Assembly (NCBI RefSeq): GCF_900458815.1
Contig: NZ_UHDZ01000001.1
Coordinates: 930,001-994,000 of the forward strand
Length of the DNA: 64,000 bases
Source of the DNA: Staphylococcus saccharolyticus
GTDB taxonomy: Bacteria; Bacillota; Bacilli; Staphylococcales; Staphylococcaceae
Direction of reading: 5' to 3'
A program made the position numbers and the translations under genes. Below the pieces are notes generated by a model. It was given only the letters and a program-made list of their open reading frames with translations, was not told the origin of the DNA and did no database searches. Shown in pieces: positions 53,851 through 63,809 of the stretch; position 1 is the first letter of the stretch, and each line of letters starts with the position of its first letter.

Positions 53851-54420
53851 TTATAGTGATGAACGATTAGCGTTAGGATTGTCTACCTTTTTTAGAATAT
53901 GAAGGCCAGATTGGTGTTCTTCTACATAATGACCATCATTTGAAAATAAAAGAATCTTTAGATAGAGAATATCCATCATAGAACATCCAATATTTAATGA
54001 TAATAAGAACATGAAATAATGTCCATATTGAGGTAGATAGATACTTAATAAAACAAAAATACCTGATAAAAAGAAAATTGGTAATATTAAATTAATACAA
54101 AAATATATTTTATGAACAGGCGTATTTAGGTAAGTATTAAAATAAGGCACCCATTTCTTATTTGATAGCTTATGCACTTTAAAGGATTTATAATAAGGCA
54201 AAAAGAAAAGTAAGTGCACAACTTTATGAATAGGATACATTAATAAGATAAATATTATTAAAATGAAAAAATGTTTATCTGATAAGGGTGTATCTAGAAA
54301 ATAATACATAACTTCATAACTTACTAAAAAAGTGATAATAGTAGCTACGATACTTAAAAATGCTATTCTTTGTATGCCAAATCTAGCATAAATATCGATT
54401 TGCCGAGTACATAAAAACAT
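53851..54420 (-). CDS. DUF3267 family membrane protein
   Basis: A 189-residue protein with four hydrophobic segments. It has the family histidine-rich motif PIHKVVHLLFFLPYYKSF (an H-x-x-x-H zinc-peptidase-like pattern) after the second helix, and a late Asp in GCSMMDILYL. Whether it is an active metallopeptidase is unknown. ATG at 54420 follows AGAAGAGG. Confidence 0.85.
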   Translation of the reverse strand: MFLCTRQIDIYARFGIQRIAFLSIVATIITFLVSYEVMYYFLDTPLSDKHFFILIIFILLMYPIHKVVHLLFFLPYYKSFKVHKLSNKKWVPYFNTYLNTPVHKIYFCINLILPIFFLSGIFVLLSIYLPQYGHYFMFLLSLNIGCSMMDILYLKILLFSNDGHYVEEHQSGLHILKKVDNPNANRSSL

Positions 54421-54568
54421 AATATATGCCTCTTCTCTATGTTAATGTTCGATACGTATTATCTATGTCTTTACAATATTAGTCAATAGGTTTAATGAAG
54501 ATTAAAAGATGATTTATGCAATTTTAAATAAGATAAAATAACTACCTTTCTGAGTTTATTTAAAAACA

Positions 54569-54599
54569 AAAAAGCTATGACAATAGCGTCATAACTTTG
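54569..54599 (-). terminator. Terminator after the YtxH-domain gene
   Basis: On the minus strand AAGTTATGAC pairs with GTCATAGCTT around GCTATT and is followed by TTTTGTTTTT. One A-G position is mispaired. Confidence 0.85.
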
Positions 54600-54604
54600 A
54601 TAGA

Positions 54605-54976
54605 TTACTTATCTTTAGAAAAGGCGTTGCTCATTTCTTCGCCACGGTTCTGTAAATTTTCAATGTGGGATTGTAATTTTTCAATGTTAGGATTGATATC
54701 AGATTTAAAATTACCAATTAATCCTTTAAATTCGTCATCAATTGAACTTCCAAACTCAATACTTTCGTTTTTAATTTGAGAACCATAGTTAAGAATATCA
54801 TTAAAAGTTTGTTTCATTGTTTCAATTTCACGTTCTAATTCTGATTGAGCGCCAGTAGGTTGGCTTGCATCTATTGTGTTGTGTTTAACGCTATGGTCGT
54901 CACGGTTTCTTAAAGCAACTGCAAATCCAGCTGCAGCACCTACACCTAGGCCAAATAAAATTCTTGTGACTTTCAT
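54605..54976 (-). CDS. YtxH-domain protein
   Basis: A 123-residue protein with an N-terminal membrane helix (LFGLGVGAAAGFAVAL, about 5-22), then a long charged amphipathic helical region. ATG 54976 follows GAGGAG; an in-frame GTG five codons earlier overlaps that site. It resembles the general-stress YtxH proteins and has a paralogue-like neighbour at 4116. Function is unknown. Confidence 0.85.
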   Translation of the reverse strand: MKVTRILFGLGVGAAAGFAVALRNRDDHSVKHNTIDASQPTGAQSELEREIETMKQTFNDILNYGSQIKNESIEFGSSIDDEFKGLIGNFKSDINPNIEKLQSHIENLQNRGEEMSNAFSKDK

Positions 54977-55052
54977 TATTATTCTCCTCACTTCATATGT
55001 CGGATAAATGTATTAGTTAACTTATACCCAGTATAACAAGAAATGTGCATGT

Positions 55053-55478
55053 TTATTTAAATTGTGCTTGAATTTTTTTCGCAATTTCTTTTTTTGTATC
55101 ATCGTCTAGAGTATCAGTATGTGTTTCCCACTTATATCCAAAGCCATCGATATCGTTTTCATATCTTGGAATTAAATGGAAATGTAAATGAAATACTGAT
55201 TGATCTGCAAACTCACCATTATTTTGAATAATGTTTAATCCATCTGGGTTAAAGGCAGCTTTAATAGCGTTGGCTACTTTTGGTAAAGCCACGCCCATAT
55301 GTTTCATTGTTTCTTCATCAGTTTCAAAAATATTTGCTGAAGCTTTTTTTGGTATTAGTAGTGTATGACCTTTTGTAACTTGTGAGATATCAAGAAAAGC
55401 ATAAACATAGTCATTTTCGTATACTTTAAAGCTTGGGATATCGCCTGAGATAATTTTACTGAAAATAGTTTCTGACAT
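55053..55478 (-). CDS. hit: HIT-family nucleotide hydrolase
   Basis: A 141-residue histidine-triad protein. The catalytic motif is VFHLHFHLIPR and the N-terminal part IFSKIISGDIPSFKVYEND is typical of HINT-like members. It should hydrolyse AMP-linked substrates such as adenosine phosphoramidates. It is divergent from ecsA, as in Bacillus, where hit also lies beside ecsAB. Confidence 0.93.
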   Translation of the reverse strand: MSETIFSKIISGDIPSFKVYENDYVYAFLDISQVTKGHTLLIPKKASANIFETDEETMKHMGVALPKVANAIKAAFNPDGLNIIQNNGEFADQSVFHLHFHLIPRYENDIDGFGYKWETHTDTLDDDTKKEIAKKIQAQFK

Positions 55479-55611
55479 AGCAATGACACTCCTCTTTAAG
55501 TTATGTTAGTGAATATTATAGCATTCATTGAATTAAAACAACATTGATGCATGGATTATTTTAGGTCTAAGACATCATTTTTTGATACAATAAGAACGAT
55601 GGAGGTGCCTT

Positions 55612-56352
55612 ATGACAGTAAAAGTTGAACATCTGACAGGTGGATATGGAAAAAAACCTGTGATTAAAGATATTAATTTTGAATTAAAACAAGGCGAAAT
55701 TGTTGGTTTAATTGGACTTAACGGTGCAGGAAAAAGCACAACGATTAAACATATGTTAGGACTTATTAATCCTATGGAAGGTTCATTAACCATTTCAGAT
55801 ACAAACATTAATGGTGATATAGAAGTTTATCGAAGAAAGTTATCTTATATACCAGAATCTCCGGTCATTTATGAAGAGCTTACCTTAGAGGAACACATTG
55901 AAATGACTGCAATGGCTTTTCAATTAAGTAAAGAAGAAGCCATGTGTCGAGCGGAGCCTTTACTAAAGGTATTTCGTTTAGAGAAAGAACTTCAAGTATT
56001 TCCAAGTCACTTCTCAAAAGGTATGAAACAAAAAGTGATGATTATTTGTGCATTTATCGTTGACCCAGAACTATATATTATTGATGAGCCGTTCCTAGGA
56101 CTCGATCCATTAGGTATTCAATCAATGTTAGATTTAATGGTAGAGAAGAAAAATGAAAATCGTACTGTTCTGATGAGTACACACATCCTAGCAACCGCTG
56201 AACGTTACTGTGATAGATTTATCATTCTTGATAAAGGCGAAATTGTTGCCTTTGGTAATTTAGATGAATTACGTGAGCAAACTGGATTAAAAGATAAGAC
56301 TTTGGATGATATTTATATTCACGTTACACAAGGTGGCAATGCTTATGAATGA
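55612..56352 (+). CDS. ecsA: EcsA, ABC transporter ATPase
   Basis: A 246-residue ATPase. Walker A is GLNGAGKST, signature FSKGMKQK and Walker B LYIIDEPFLGLDP, with the switch His in MSTHILATAE. EcsAB is needed for normal protein secretion and regulated membrane proteolysis in Bacillus and affects virulence in S. aureus. ATG follows GGAGGTG. The stop overlaps the ecsB start. Confidence 0.95.
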   Translation: MTVKVEHLTGGYGKKPVIKDINFELKQGEIVGLIGLNGAGKSTTIKHMLGLINPMEGSLTISDTNINGDIEVYRRKLSYIPESPVIYEELTLEEHIEMTAMAFQLSKEEAMCRAEPLLKVFRLEKELQVFPSHFSKGMKQKVMIICAFIVDPELYIIDEPFLGLDPLGIQSMLDLMVEKKNENRTVLMSTHILATAERYCDRFIILDKGEIVAFGNLDELREQTGLKDKTLDDIYIHVTQGGNAYE

Positions 56353-57568
56353 TGAAGCATTATCTTTATTTAAAAGTAGACAACAGGCGATTCGTAAGGA
56401 AAAGAATTACTATAACAAATTTATTTTTAATGGCCATTTCACTGTATTTTTACTCATTTTGTTAGGGGCATTTATCTTTGGTTACGGACAATGGTTACAA
56501 CACATACCACAACATATTGATTATGCATTATTTGCTAGTCTAGTTGTGGCAATAGTTTCATTATTCCCGATTAGAACATTACTTAAAGATGCAGATAGAC
56601 TATTTCTGCTTCCATTTGAAAAGCATATGGAACATTATATGAAAGTAAGCTTGATATATAGCTATGGTTCACGAATTGTGTTACAAGTCATATTAATAAT
56701 TGTTTTTTTTCCTATATTTAATAAATTAAATCATAACCAATTTGGTTTTTATATTGCTTTTGCTGCATGTGCATTAATTTATCCGTACATCGGTTTATTA
56801 ATAAGATGGGATTGGTTAAAGCTAAATTATAATAAATGGATTATTAATTTATTGTTATTTTTATTTATAGCGTTAACTTACTATTTAATTTTAAAGTTTC
56901 ACAATTATGTTGCTTTAGTTATCGTACTTTTACTAATAGGTGGAATTATTCTCTTAAAATCGAAAGCTAGACTTCGATTGTTTCCTTGGGAAAAGATGAT
57001 AGCGATTGAACACCAACACCATACAAATTACTATAAATTTGTAAACATGTTCACGGATGTTAAACATCTTAGAGAATCAGCAGTAAGACGTAGTTATTTA
57101 GATTTCCTATTACCTGTGCCTAGAGGGAAAAAATTTAATGAAAATAGAATGTATCTTTTCTTGTTTATACGTAGTTTTGTTAGGGGCAGAGATGTATTTA
57201 CTATCATATTGAGATTAGTTGTCATAGCTCTAATTTTAATGATTTGGCTCTCAAATCCATTTGTTTCTTTAATTATTGGTTGTTTATTTATGTATATCAT
57301 ATTACTTCAAATGTCTCAGTTTTATACACAACAAGCTTATGGCTTGTGGCCTCAAGTTTGGCCAGTCTCAGATACAAAGGTGATTAAAGGATATGAGCAG
57401 TTTTTATATCGTCTTATGCTAATAATAGGAATTATATTTACGTTAGCTTTTACTATAAAGTATCCAACAATGTTCTTTTTTTCATTTTTCTTCTTTTTAG
57501 TTGGCTTGCTAACAAAAAGAAGTGCTATTAAAAAATTAAAATATCAAGAAACTCTATTAAGAGACTAA
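56345..57568 (+). CDS. ecsB: EcsB, ABC transporter permease
   Basis: A 407-residue membrane protein with about eight to ten hydrophobic helices and a soluble loop near 210-265 (RLFPWEKMIAIEHQHHTNYY). ATG 56345 overlaps the ecsA stop, and AAGGTGGC is its ribosome site. It forms the membrane half of the Ecs transporter. No lesion is seen. Confidence 0.93.
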   Translation: MNDEALSLFKSRQQAIRKEKNYYNKFIFNGHFTVFLLILLGAFIFGYGQWLQHIPQHIDYALFASLVVAIVSLFPIRTLLKDADRLFLLPFEKHMEHYMKVSLIYSYGSRIVLQVILIIVFFPIFNKLNHNQFGFYIAFAACALIYPYIGLLIRWDWLKLNYNKWIINLLLFLFIALTYYLILKFHNYVALVIVLLLIGGIILLKSKARLRLFPWEKMIAIEHQHHTNYYKFVNMFTDVKHLRESAVRRSYLDFLLPVPRGKKFNENRMYLFLFIRSFVRGRDVFTIILRLVVIALILMIWLSNPFVSLIIGCLFMYIILLQMSQFYTQQAYGLWPQVWPVSDTKVIKGYEQFLYRLMLIIGIIFTLAFTIKYPTMFFFSFFFFLVGLLTKRSAIKKLKYQETLLRD

Positions 57569-57632
57569 TTCAGATTTAATATATTTATTTTTTCAAAATT
57601 TGATTTTAAGAGTAACAAAATAGAGGGATAAT

Positions 57633-58236
57633 ATGTTTGAAACAATCATCACGTCTGCTGTTCTTTATATTACTATCACAGTAGATTTACTAGTGATTTT
57701 ATTAATTTACTTTGCTAGAGCTACAAGTTCTAACCATTATAAAGACATTTATGTAGGACAATATTTAGGATCTTATAAGTTTATTTTTTGCTTACGTCTT
57801 ACATTATGTTCCAGAAAAATGGATTTTAGGTCTCTTAGGTTTTATACCTATTTATCTCGGGCTGAAAGTAGCTATTTACGACGATTGTGAAGATGAAAAG
57901 AAAGCTAAAGCAGAATTAGATAAAAAGGGACTTTCACAATTAACGAAAACCGTTGTACTTGTAACGATTGCAAGTTGTGGCGCTGATAATATTGGATTAT
58001 TTGTTCCTTACTTTACAACTTTAAATGGTTTAGAATTAATTGTGACATTAATTACTTTTATAATCCTTATTTTCATTTTAGTTTTTACAGCTCAGAAACT
58101 TGCAAATATACCAGGTGTAGGAGAAGTGATAGAAAAATTTAGTCGCTGGATAATGGCTATCATATATATCGGCTTGGGTCTATTTATAATCATTGAAAAT
58201 GATACTATTCAGACACTCATTAGCTTTATACATTAA
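57633..58236 (+). pseudogene. CadD-family cation (cadmium) transporter, frameshifted by a small deletion
   Basis: AGAGGGA precedes ATG 57633. The frame codes the first helix and IYVGQYLGS, then breaks near 57780. The coding trace resumes in another frame as FFAYVLHYVPEKWILGLLGFIPIYLG, continues with CGADNIGLFVPYF and ends in a hydrophobic helix at 58236. The span of 604 bases is about 14 short of the usual ~205-codon CadD gene, so a small out-of-frame deletion is the simplest lesion. Family members give cadmium resistance in staphylococci. Confidence 0.82.
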
Positions 58237-58242
58237 TGGTAA

Positions 58243-58279
58243 AACCCTTCAATGATTGATTTAAGTTCATTGAAGGGTT
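58243..58279. terminator. Bidirectional terminator between the CadD-like pseudogene and traP
   Basis: AACCCTTCAATGA pairs perfectly with TCATTGAAGGGTT around an 11-base loop between convergent genes. Confidence 0.88.
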
Positions 58280-58312
58280 ATTAAATGTAGAACTCATGAT
58301 TCTTTATGACAA

Positions 58313-58816
58313 TTAATGTTCTTCTATAGGATATAAATATCTTTCAAAATAGCTAGAATGTTGTCCGCTTGATCCAAAATATTGACTTAATGCTTCTTTT
58401 GAATAGTTATTCTGAAATATATCTGATGCTTTAAAATCCTCATAGGCTAATCTATTTGCAAATCCAAAATAAATTTTATACGTATTACCTTCTAAAGGTT
58501 TTAATAAACGGTAGCTTTTAAATCCACCAAATGAACTAAAAGGGGCACCTAAATGTAATAACTTTTTCTCTAGATGATTGCTATGGTCTTCAGATGATGG
58601 AACAAAGACAGCGCTATAGAAATGATTTTCATCAAATTCTCCAATACTATCAATGACTTGATAAGCACTAGGATGTTTTAAAACTGTTTTTTCATCAGTT
58701 TCTTCTAATATAACAGATGAATCATCAGCTGAAAATTGAAACAAATGATGCTCTGAATTGTTGCGTTTGATTTGGTTTAAAAAGCCATATGTACCATAAG
58801 ATGTGTATAGTTTCAT
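58313..58816 (-). CDS. traP: TRAP, antibiotic-biosynthesis-monooxygenase-fold protein
   Basis: A 167-residue protein with the C-terminal ABM (dimeric alpha-beta barrel) fold. Histidines described as conserved in TRAP are present at 65 (DENHFYS), 78 (SSEDHSNH) and near 153 (GQHSSYF). It was proposed as a regulator of virulence and later linked to stress protection; the related HmoB fold binds haem, fitting the adjacent hem genes. ATG at 58816 follows AAAGGAGG. It is divergent from hemE. Confidence 0.92.
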   Translation of the reverse strand: MKLYTSYGTYGFLNQIKRNNSEHHLFQFSADDSSVILEETDEKTVLKHPSAYQVIDSIGEFDENHFYSAVFVPSSEDHSNHLEKKLLHLGAPFSSFGGFKSYRLLKPLEGNTYKIYFGFANRLAYEDFKASDIFQNNYSKEALSQYFGSSGQHSSYFERYLYPIEEH

Positions 58817-59154
58817 GACACATACCTCCTTTATTTTAATTTATTATACGATTATAGAATTTCTTTTGCACAATAAAAGATTAATATATCTAATAAAAAG
58901 TGGAAAATAGCATAATAATATGTAATATAATACTAAATGTATCATTTGAAAATAGTTCAATTAATGATTGCTTAATTATAAATCATTTACCCATATCTCT
59001 AGAATTTAAAAGTAAAGAATCAATAATAGATAAAAGGAAATTGCTAGTTAGAAGTACTATGTCATTTTTATGACATTTAAGCATATTAAAATACTAAAAT
59101 ATATACAGTATGCTATCATTGATAAGAATGATTTTAATGTGGGAGGACTTAAGG
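58817..59154. promoter_or_regulatory. Divergent regulatory region between traP and hemE
   Basis: No gene lies in these 338 AT-rich bases. The clearest element is the 18-base dyad ATGTCAT-TTTT-ATGACAT at 59059-59076, about 80 bases before hemE. It could be an operator or a small hairpin; I recognise no known regulator for it. Confidence 0.45.
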
Positions 59155-60189
59155 GTGCACAGCAAAAACGATACAATTTTAAAAACAGTTAAAGGTGAAG
59201 AAACGTCACACACACCTGTATGGTTTATGCGACAAGCAGGACGTTCGCAACCTGAGTATCGAAAATTAAAAGAAAAATATTCACTTTTTGAAATTACACA
59301 TCAACCGGAATTGTGTGCTTACGTCACTCATTTACCTGTAGATAATTACCAAACTGACGCAGCTGTTTTGTATAAAGATATCATGACACCATTAAAGCCA
59401 ATTGGTGTTGATGTAGATATTGAATCTGGAATAGGACCAGTTATCTCAAATCCAATCAAATCGGTACAAGATGTGGAGAAATTATCTCAAATTGATCCTA
59501 AAAGAGATGTGCCATATGTGTTAGATACAATTAAACTATTGACACAAGAAAAGTTGAATGTTCCTTTAATAGGGTTTATAGGTGCGCCATTTACTTTAGC
59601 TTCTTATATGATAGAAGGTGGGCCTTCTAAAAATTATAATTTTACAAAAGCGATGATGTGTAGAGATGAAGAAACTTGGTTCGCACTTATGAATCATCTT
59701 GTTGAAATCTCTATAAATTATGTAGTGGCACAAATAGAAGCTGGCGCGGAATTGATTCAAATTTTCGATTCATGGGTAGGCGCACTTAATATACAAGATT
59801 ATAATTATTATATTAAGCCAGCTATGAACAAATTAGTCAGTGGGATTAAAGCTCAGTATGATGTGCCTGTCATATTATTTGGTGTAGGTGCAAGTCATTT
59901 AATCAATGAGTGGAATGATTTACCTATAGATGTTCTAGGGCTAGATTGGAGAACATCAATTAAACATGCTGATGATCTAGGAGTCAACAAAACGTTACAA
60001 GGTAACCTTGATCCTTCGCTATTATTAGCTCCGTGGGACGTCATTGAATCACGGTTAAAATCAATACTAGATCAAGGTATGGAACGCGGTAAACATATTT
60101 TCAATTTAGGTCACGGTGTTTTTCCTGAAGTAAAGCCGGAAACATTAAGAAAAGTAACAGAATTTGTTCATCAATATACTTCAAAATAG
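59155..60189 (+). CDS. hemE: Uroporphyrinogen decarboxylase
   Basis: A 344-residue cytosolic enzyme that turns uroporphyrinogen III into coproporphyrinogen III. The signature [16 protein letters not shown] lies near the N-terminus. The catalytic Asp region is YKDIMTPL, and [17 protein letters not shown] and [10 protein letters not shown] complete the family set. GTG start at 59155 (HSKNDTIL follows), supported by GGGAGG at 59141-59146. An ATG further upstream is out of range. It is the first gene of hemE-hemH-hemY. Confidence 0.95.
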   Translation: MHSKNDTILKTVKGEETSHTPVWFMRQAGRSQPEYRKLKEKYSLFEITHQPELCAYVTHLPVDNYQTDAAVLYKDIMTPLKPIGVDVDIESGIGPVISNPIKSVQDVEKLSQIDPKRDVPYVLDTIKLLTQEKLNVPLIGFIGAPFTLASYMIEGGPSKNYNFTKAMMCRDEETWFALMNHLVEISINYVVAQIEAGAELIQIFDSWVGALNIQDYNYYIKPAMNKLVSGIKAQYDVPVILFGVGASHLINEWNDLPIDVLGLDWRTSIKHADDLGVNKTLQGNLDPSLLLAPWDVIESRLKSILDQGMERGKHIFNLGHGVFPEVKPETLRKVTEFVHQYTSK

Positions 60190-60264
60190 TTCTTTAAAAG
60201 ATTTGGTTTTAATCCAAACCTTACTTAAATAACAATAATTAATATTAAAAGGAAGGTATTATTA

Positions 60265-61188
60265 ATGACTAAAACAATCGGATTATTAGTAATGGCATAT
60301 GGAACACCATACAAAGAGAATGATATCGAGCCTTATTATACTGATATTAGACGAGGTAAAAAACCAACTGAAGAAGAACTACAAGATTTAAAAAACCGCT
60401 ATGAATTTATAGGAGGTCTTTCTCCTCTAGCAAGTACAACAGATAGACAAGCTGAAGCATTAACTCAAGCATTAAATGAAGCATATAAAGATGTAGAATT
60501 TAAATTATATTTAGGCTTAAAACATATTTCACCATATATTGAAGAAGCGGTTGAAAAAATGCATAATGATGGTATTGAAGAGGCAGTAACAGTAGTGCTT
60601 GCGCCACATTATTCAAGTTTTTCTGTCGGTTCATATGATGATAGAGCACAAGAAGAAGCAGACAAATATGGTATTAAGTTAACTCATATTAAACATTACT
60701 GTCATCAATCTAAATTTATTAAATATTGGGCAAACAAAATTAACGAAACTTTAGAACGAATTCCACGCGAAGAACATAATCAAACAGTTCTAGTCGTTTC
60801 TGCACACAGTTTACCTAAAGCTCTATTAGAAAGCAATAATGATTCTTATCCAAAAGAATTACATGAAACCGCTGAGATTTTAAAACAAGATTCAAACATT
60901 ATTCATGTAGCAGAAGGATGGCAATCAGAGGGGAATACAGGTACACCTTGGTTAGGACCTGATGTCCAAGATCTTACTCGTGACTTATATCATCAACATC
61001 AATATAAAAACTTTATATATACACCAGTAGGCTTTGTTTGTGAGCATTTAGAAGTACTTTATGATAATGACTATGAATGTAAAGTAGTTTGTGATGATAT
61101 TGGTGCTAACTATTATCGTCCTGATATGCCTAATACAGATCCATTATTTATTGGAGCAATTGTTGACGAAGTTAAAGCACATTTTTAA
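60265..61188 (+). CDS. hemH: Coproporphyrin III ferrochelatase (CpfC/HemH)
   Basis: A 307-residue soluble ferrochelatase. Motifs include LLVMAYGTPYKE, the catalytic His in VVSAHSLPK, and the acidic metal path EGWQSEGNTGTPWLGP. In Gram-positives it inserts iron into coproporphyrin III. ATG follows AAAGGAAGG. It lies 75 bases after hemE and is followed by hemY, forming the coproporphyrin-dependent branch. Confidence 0.95.
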   Translation: MTKTIGLLVMAYGTPYKENDIEPYYTDIRRGKKPTEEELQDLKNRYEFIGGLSPLASTTDRQAEALTQALNEAYKDVEFKLYLGLKHISPYIEEAVEKMHNDGIEEAVTVVLAPHYSSFSVGSYDDRAQEEADKYGIKLTHIKHYCHQSKFIKYWANKINETLERIPREEHNQTVLVVSAHSLPKALLESNNDSYPKELHETAEILKQDSNIIHVAEGWQSEGNTGTPWLGPDVQDLTRDLYHQHQYKNFIYTPVGFVCEHLEVLYDNDYECKVVCDDIGANYYRPDMPNTDPLFIGAIVDEVKAHF

Positions 61189-61324
61189 AATGTATAAATA
61201 AAGTAAAGTTTTAATTCCTCCATTAAATCGGGGGAATTCCTTTTGTAAAAAATGTCTTTAATTATAAATTTTAAACACGATTTCAGTGTGGATTTGAGCA
61301 AATCTGAAAGGAAGCGTGAAAGAT

Positions 61325-62719
61325 TTGAGTAAAAAAGTAGCAATTATTGGAGCTGGAATTACAGGTTTAGCGAGTGCGTATTTTATTAAAAATGAAGATC
61401 CATCCATTGAAGTAACCATTTTTGAAGCTTTCAATAGACCTGGAGGGAAAATTCAAACGTATCGTAAAGATGGTTACACCATTGAATTAGGACCAGAATC
61501 TTATTTAGTACGCAAAAAAATTATGACTGATGTTGCTAAGGATATTGGTTTAGAGAATGATTTAATTACAAGCACTACAGGACAATCGTATATTTTTGCT
61601 AAAAATAAATTGTATCCTATTCCTGGTGGTTCTATTATGGGAATTCCAACAGATATTAAACCTTTTATAACCACTAGACTCATTTCACCAATAGGCAAAT
61701 TAAGAGCGGGTCTCGATTTATTTAAAAAACCTATAGAGATGAATGGTGATATTTCAGTTGGGGACTTTTTTAGACAACGTTTAGGTAATGAAGTACTTGA
61801 GAATTTAATTGAACCTCTAATGGGAGGGATTTACGGTAGTGATATTGATCAATTAAGCTTGATGAGTACATTTCCTAGTTTTAAAGAAAAAGAAGAAAAA
61901 TTTGGTAGTTTAATTAAAGGTATGAAACATGAAAAAGAGCAACACATAAAAAAACGTCAGCTCTATCCTGGAGCACCAAAAGGACAATTCAAACAATTTA
62001 GACATGGATTAAGTTCGTTTATAGAGGCGCTTGAAATAGATGTTCAAAAAAAAGGCGTAAGTATTTGTTACAATACACCTGTTGATGATATTGTTGTATC
62101 TCAAAAAGATTATGAAATTATTTTAGAAGATAACAAAGAAAAGTTTGATGGTGTATTAGTTACTACCCCTCATCAAGTATTTATGAAGTGGTTTAGCCAT
62201 GATCCAGCATTTGATTATTTCAATAAGATGGATTCAACTACTGTTGCGACAGTCGTTATGGCGTTTGATGAAAAGAACATTAAAAACACATATGATGGTA
62301 CTGGTTTTGTTATTGCTAGAACTAGTCAAACTGATATTACTGCTTGTACTTGGACTTCAAAAAAATGGCCATTTACCACTCCTGAAGGAAAAGTTTTGAT
62401 TAGAGCTTACATTGGTAAACCAGGAGACACTGTGGTTGATAATCATACAGATGATGAAATTGTTTCGATTGTTAGAAAAGATTTAAGTCAAATGATGACT
62501 ATAACAGGTGATCCAGATTTTACAATAGTCAATCGTTTGCCGAAAAGTATGCCACAATATCATGTAGGACATATTAATCGTATTAAAGCTATTCAGCACC
62601 ATATTGAGACAACATATCCTCGTTTAAGAGTAACAGGAGCATCTTTTGAAGCGGTAGGATTACCAGATTGTATTCAACAAGGTAAAAATGCTATTGAAGA
62701 AATAATAGCAGAATTATAA
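61325..62719 (+). CDS. hemY: Coproporphyrinogen III oxidase, FAD-dependent (CgoX/HemY)
   Basis: A 464-residue flavoprotein. The N-terminal dinucleotide motif is IIGAGITGLASAYFI, followed by FEAFNRPGGKI and LGPESYLV. The C-terminal FAD contact is VTGASFEAVGLPDCIQQG. It oxidises coproporphyrinogen III to coproporphyrin III using oxygen. AAGGAAG at 61308-61314 fits the TTG at 61325 (10-base spacing) better than the GTG at 61316, only one base away. Confidence 0.93.
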   Translation: MSKKVAIIGAGITGLASAYFIKNEDPSIEVTIFEAFNRPGGKIQTYRKDGYTIELGPESYLVRKKIMTDVAKDIGLENDLITSTTGQSYIFAKNKLYPIPGGSIMGIPTDIKPFITTRLISPIGKLRAGLDLFKKPIEMNGDISVGDFFRQRLGNEVLENLIEPLMGGIYGSDIDQLSLMSTFPSFKEKEEKFGSLIKGMKHEKEQHIKKRQLYPGAPKGQFKQFRHGLSSFIEALEIDVQKKGVSICYNTPVDDIVVSQKDYEIILEDNKEKFDGVLVTTPHQVFMKWFSHDPAFDYFNKMDSTTVATVVMAFDEKNIKNTYDGTGFVIARTSQTDITACTWTSKKWPFTTPEGKVLIRAYIGKPGDTVVDNHTDDEIVSIVRKDLSQMMTITGDPDFTIVNRLPKSMPQYHVGHINRIKAIQHHIETTYPRLRVTGASFEAVGLPDCIQQGKNAIEEIIAEL

Positions 62720-62858
62720 TGCATATGAACACTTTAATTGGTATGATTTTGTTTAGGTTATATAACAGTCAGTAATGTTTAATTACACAGATGTCATTTC
62801 TTTTTAAAGTGTTTTTAATTTAAGATAAACTTAATTTTAAATACAAGAGGTGAGGGTC

Positions 62859-63413
62859 ATGACAGACGTAATAATTGTACATTCAAAATATGGTAACTCT
62901 AAAAACCATTGGTATGAGTGGTTAAAACATAATTTAACTTTAGAAGGGTATCGTGTGACACTATTTAATTTAGAAGCTGATGTGCATGCTCAAATTGATG
63001 AATGGGTTAATCAAATGAAAGACCAAATTCATATTCGTAAGCATGATACGTATTTTGTTACCCATGGCTTTGGTTCAATTACTGCATTAAAATTTTTGGA
63101 AGAGACTGCACATCATATAGAAGGTTTTTTCAGTATTGCCGGATTTAAAGAGGATGCTCAAGATATAGATGAAAATGTTGATTTGAGAGGTGTAACTATC
63201 GATTACGATAAAGTAAAATCTCAAGTTGATCATTTTTATGGTTTAACGTCTAAAGATGATAAATATGTATCTTATAAAGAAACCGAAAGATTAATGGACA
63301 CATTGAACGGTCATATTCGGGTAGTTGAAAATGGAGGACACTTTTTAGAAGATGAGGGATTTGTAACCTTTACTTCACTACAGGCAAGAATGCAAGATTA
63401 TATGACAAAATAA
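62859..63413 (+). CDS. RBBP9/YdeN-type alpha/beta hydrolase-like protein
   Basis: A 184-residue protein of the RBBP9/YdeN group (DVIIVHSKYGNSKNHWYEWL at the N-terminus; acid in LTSKDDKYV; His in ENGGHFLEDEG). The nucleophile elbow, normally GHSLG, reads THGFGS here, so the catalytic serine appears to be glycine. It may be inactive or have another role. ATG 62859 follows AGAGGTGAG. It lies 139 bases after hemY. Confidence 0.8.
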   Translation: MTDVIIVHSKYGNSKNHWYEWLKHNLTLEGYRVTLFNLEADVHAQIDEWVNQMKDQIHIRKHDTYFVTHGFGSITALKFLEETAHHIEGFFSIAGFKEDAQDIDENVDLRGVTIDYDKVKSQVDHFYGLTSKDDKYVSYKETERLMDTLNGHIRVVENGGHFLEDEGFVTFTSLQARMQDYMTK

Positions 63414-63438
63414 GATGCAACGGGGTGTCTTATTTTGT
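63405..63438 (+). terminator. Terminator overlapping the end of the hydrolase gene
   Basis: ACAAAATAAGA (including the stop codon) pairs with TCTTATTTTGT around a 12-base loop and runs into TTTT. Confidence 0.82.
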
Positions 63439-63550
63439 TTTTATAAATATATAACTCAAAAGTGACAAATGTGTTAACCATCATTTAGTAATAAATATTA
63501 TAAAATGATATATGAAGTAATTTTTTACACAAATAAATTGTAAAACGTTA

Positions 63551-63579
63551 TTGACTATCTTTAGCGAAATTAATATACT
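63551..63579 (+). promoter_or_regulatory. Second tRNA cluster promoter, upstream copy
   Basis: A -35 TTGACT (63551-63556) and -10 TATACT (63574-63579) with ideal 17-base spacing. Confidence 0.75.
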
Positions 63580-63665
63580 GAGTAAAGTACTTCTTCGAGA
63601 CAACAATTACTACAAAGTAATTTAAAGTCTAAATGAATGAAATGTTAAATTTAATTAAAAATGTG

Positions 63666-63695
63666 TTGACATTGTAAAGGTGATGATGGTATGAT
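63666..63695 (+). promoter_or_regulatory. Second tRNA cluster promoter, downstream copy
   Basis: A -35 TTGACA (63666-63671) and -10 TATGAT (63690-63695) with 18-base spacing. Transcription would start about 20 bases before tRNA-fMet. Confidence 0.8.
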
Positions 63696-63721
63696 TGTCA
63701 GGCAGTCAAAAATAATATTAT

Positions 63722-63795
<74 letters not shown>

Positions 63796-63809
63796 TACAT
63801 AATTTAGTA

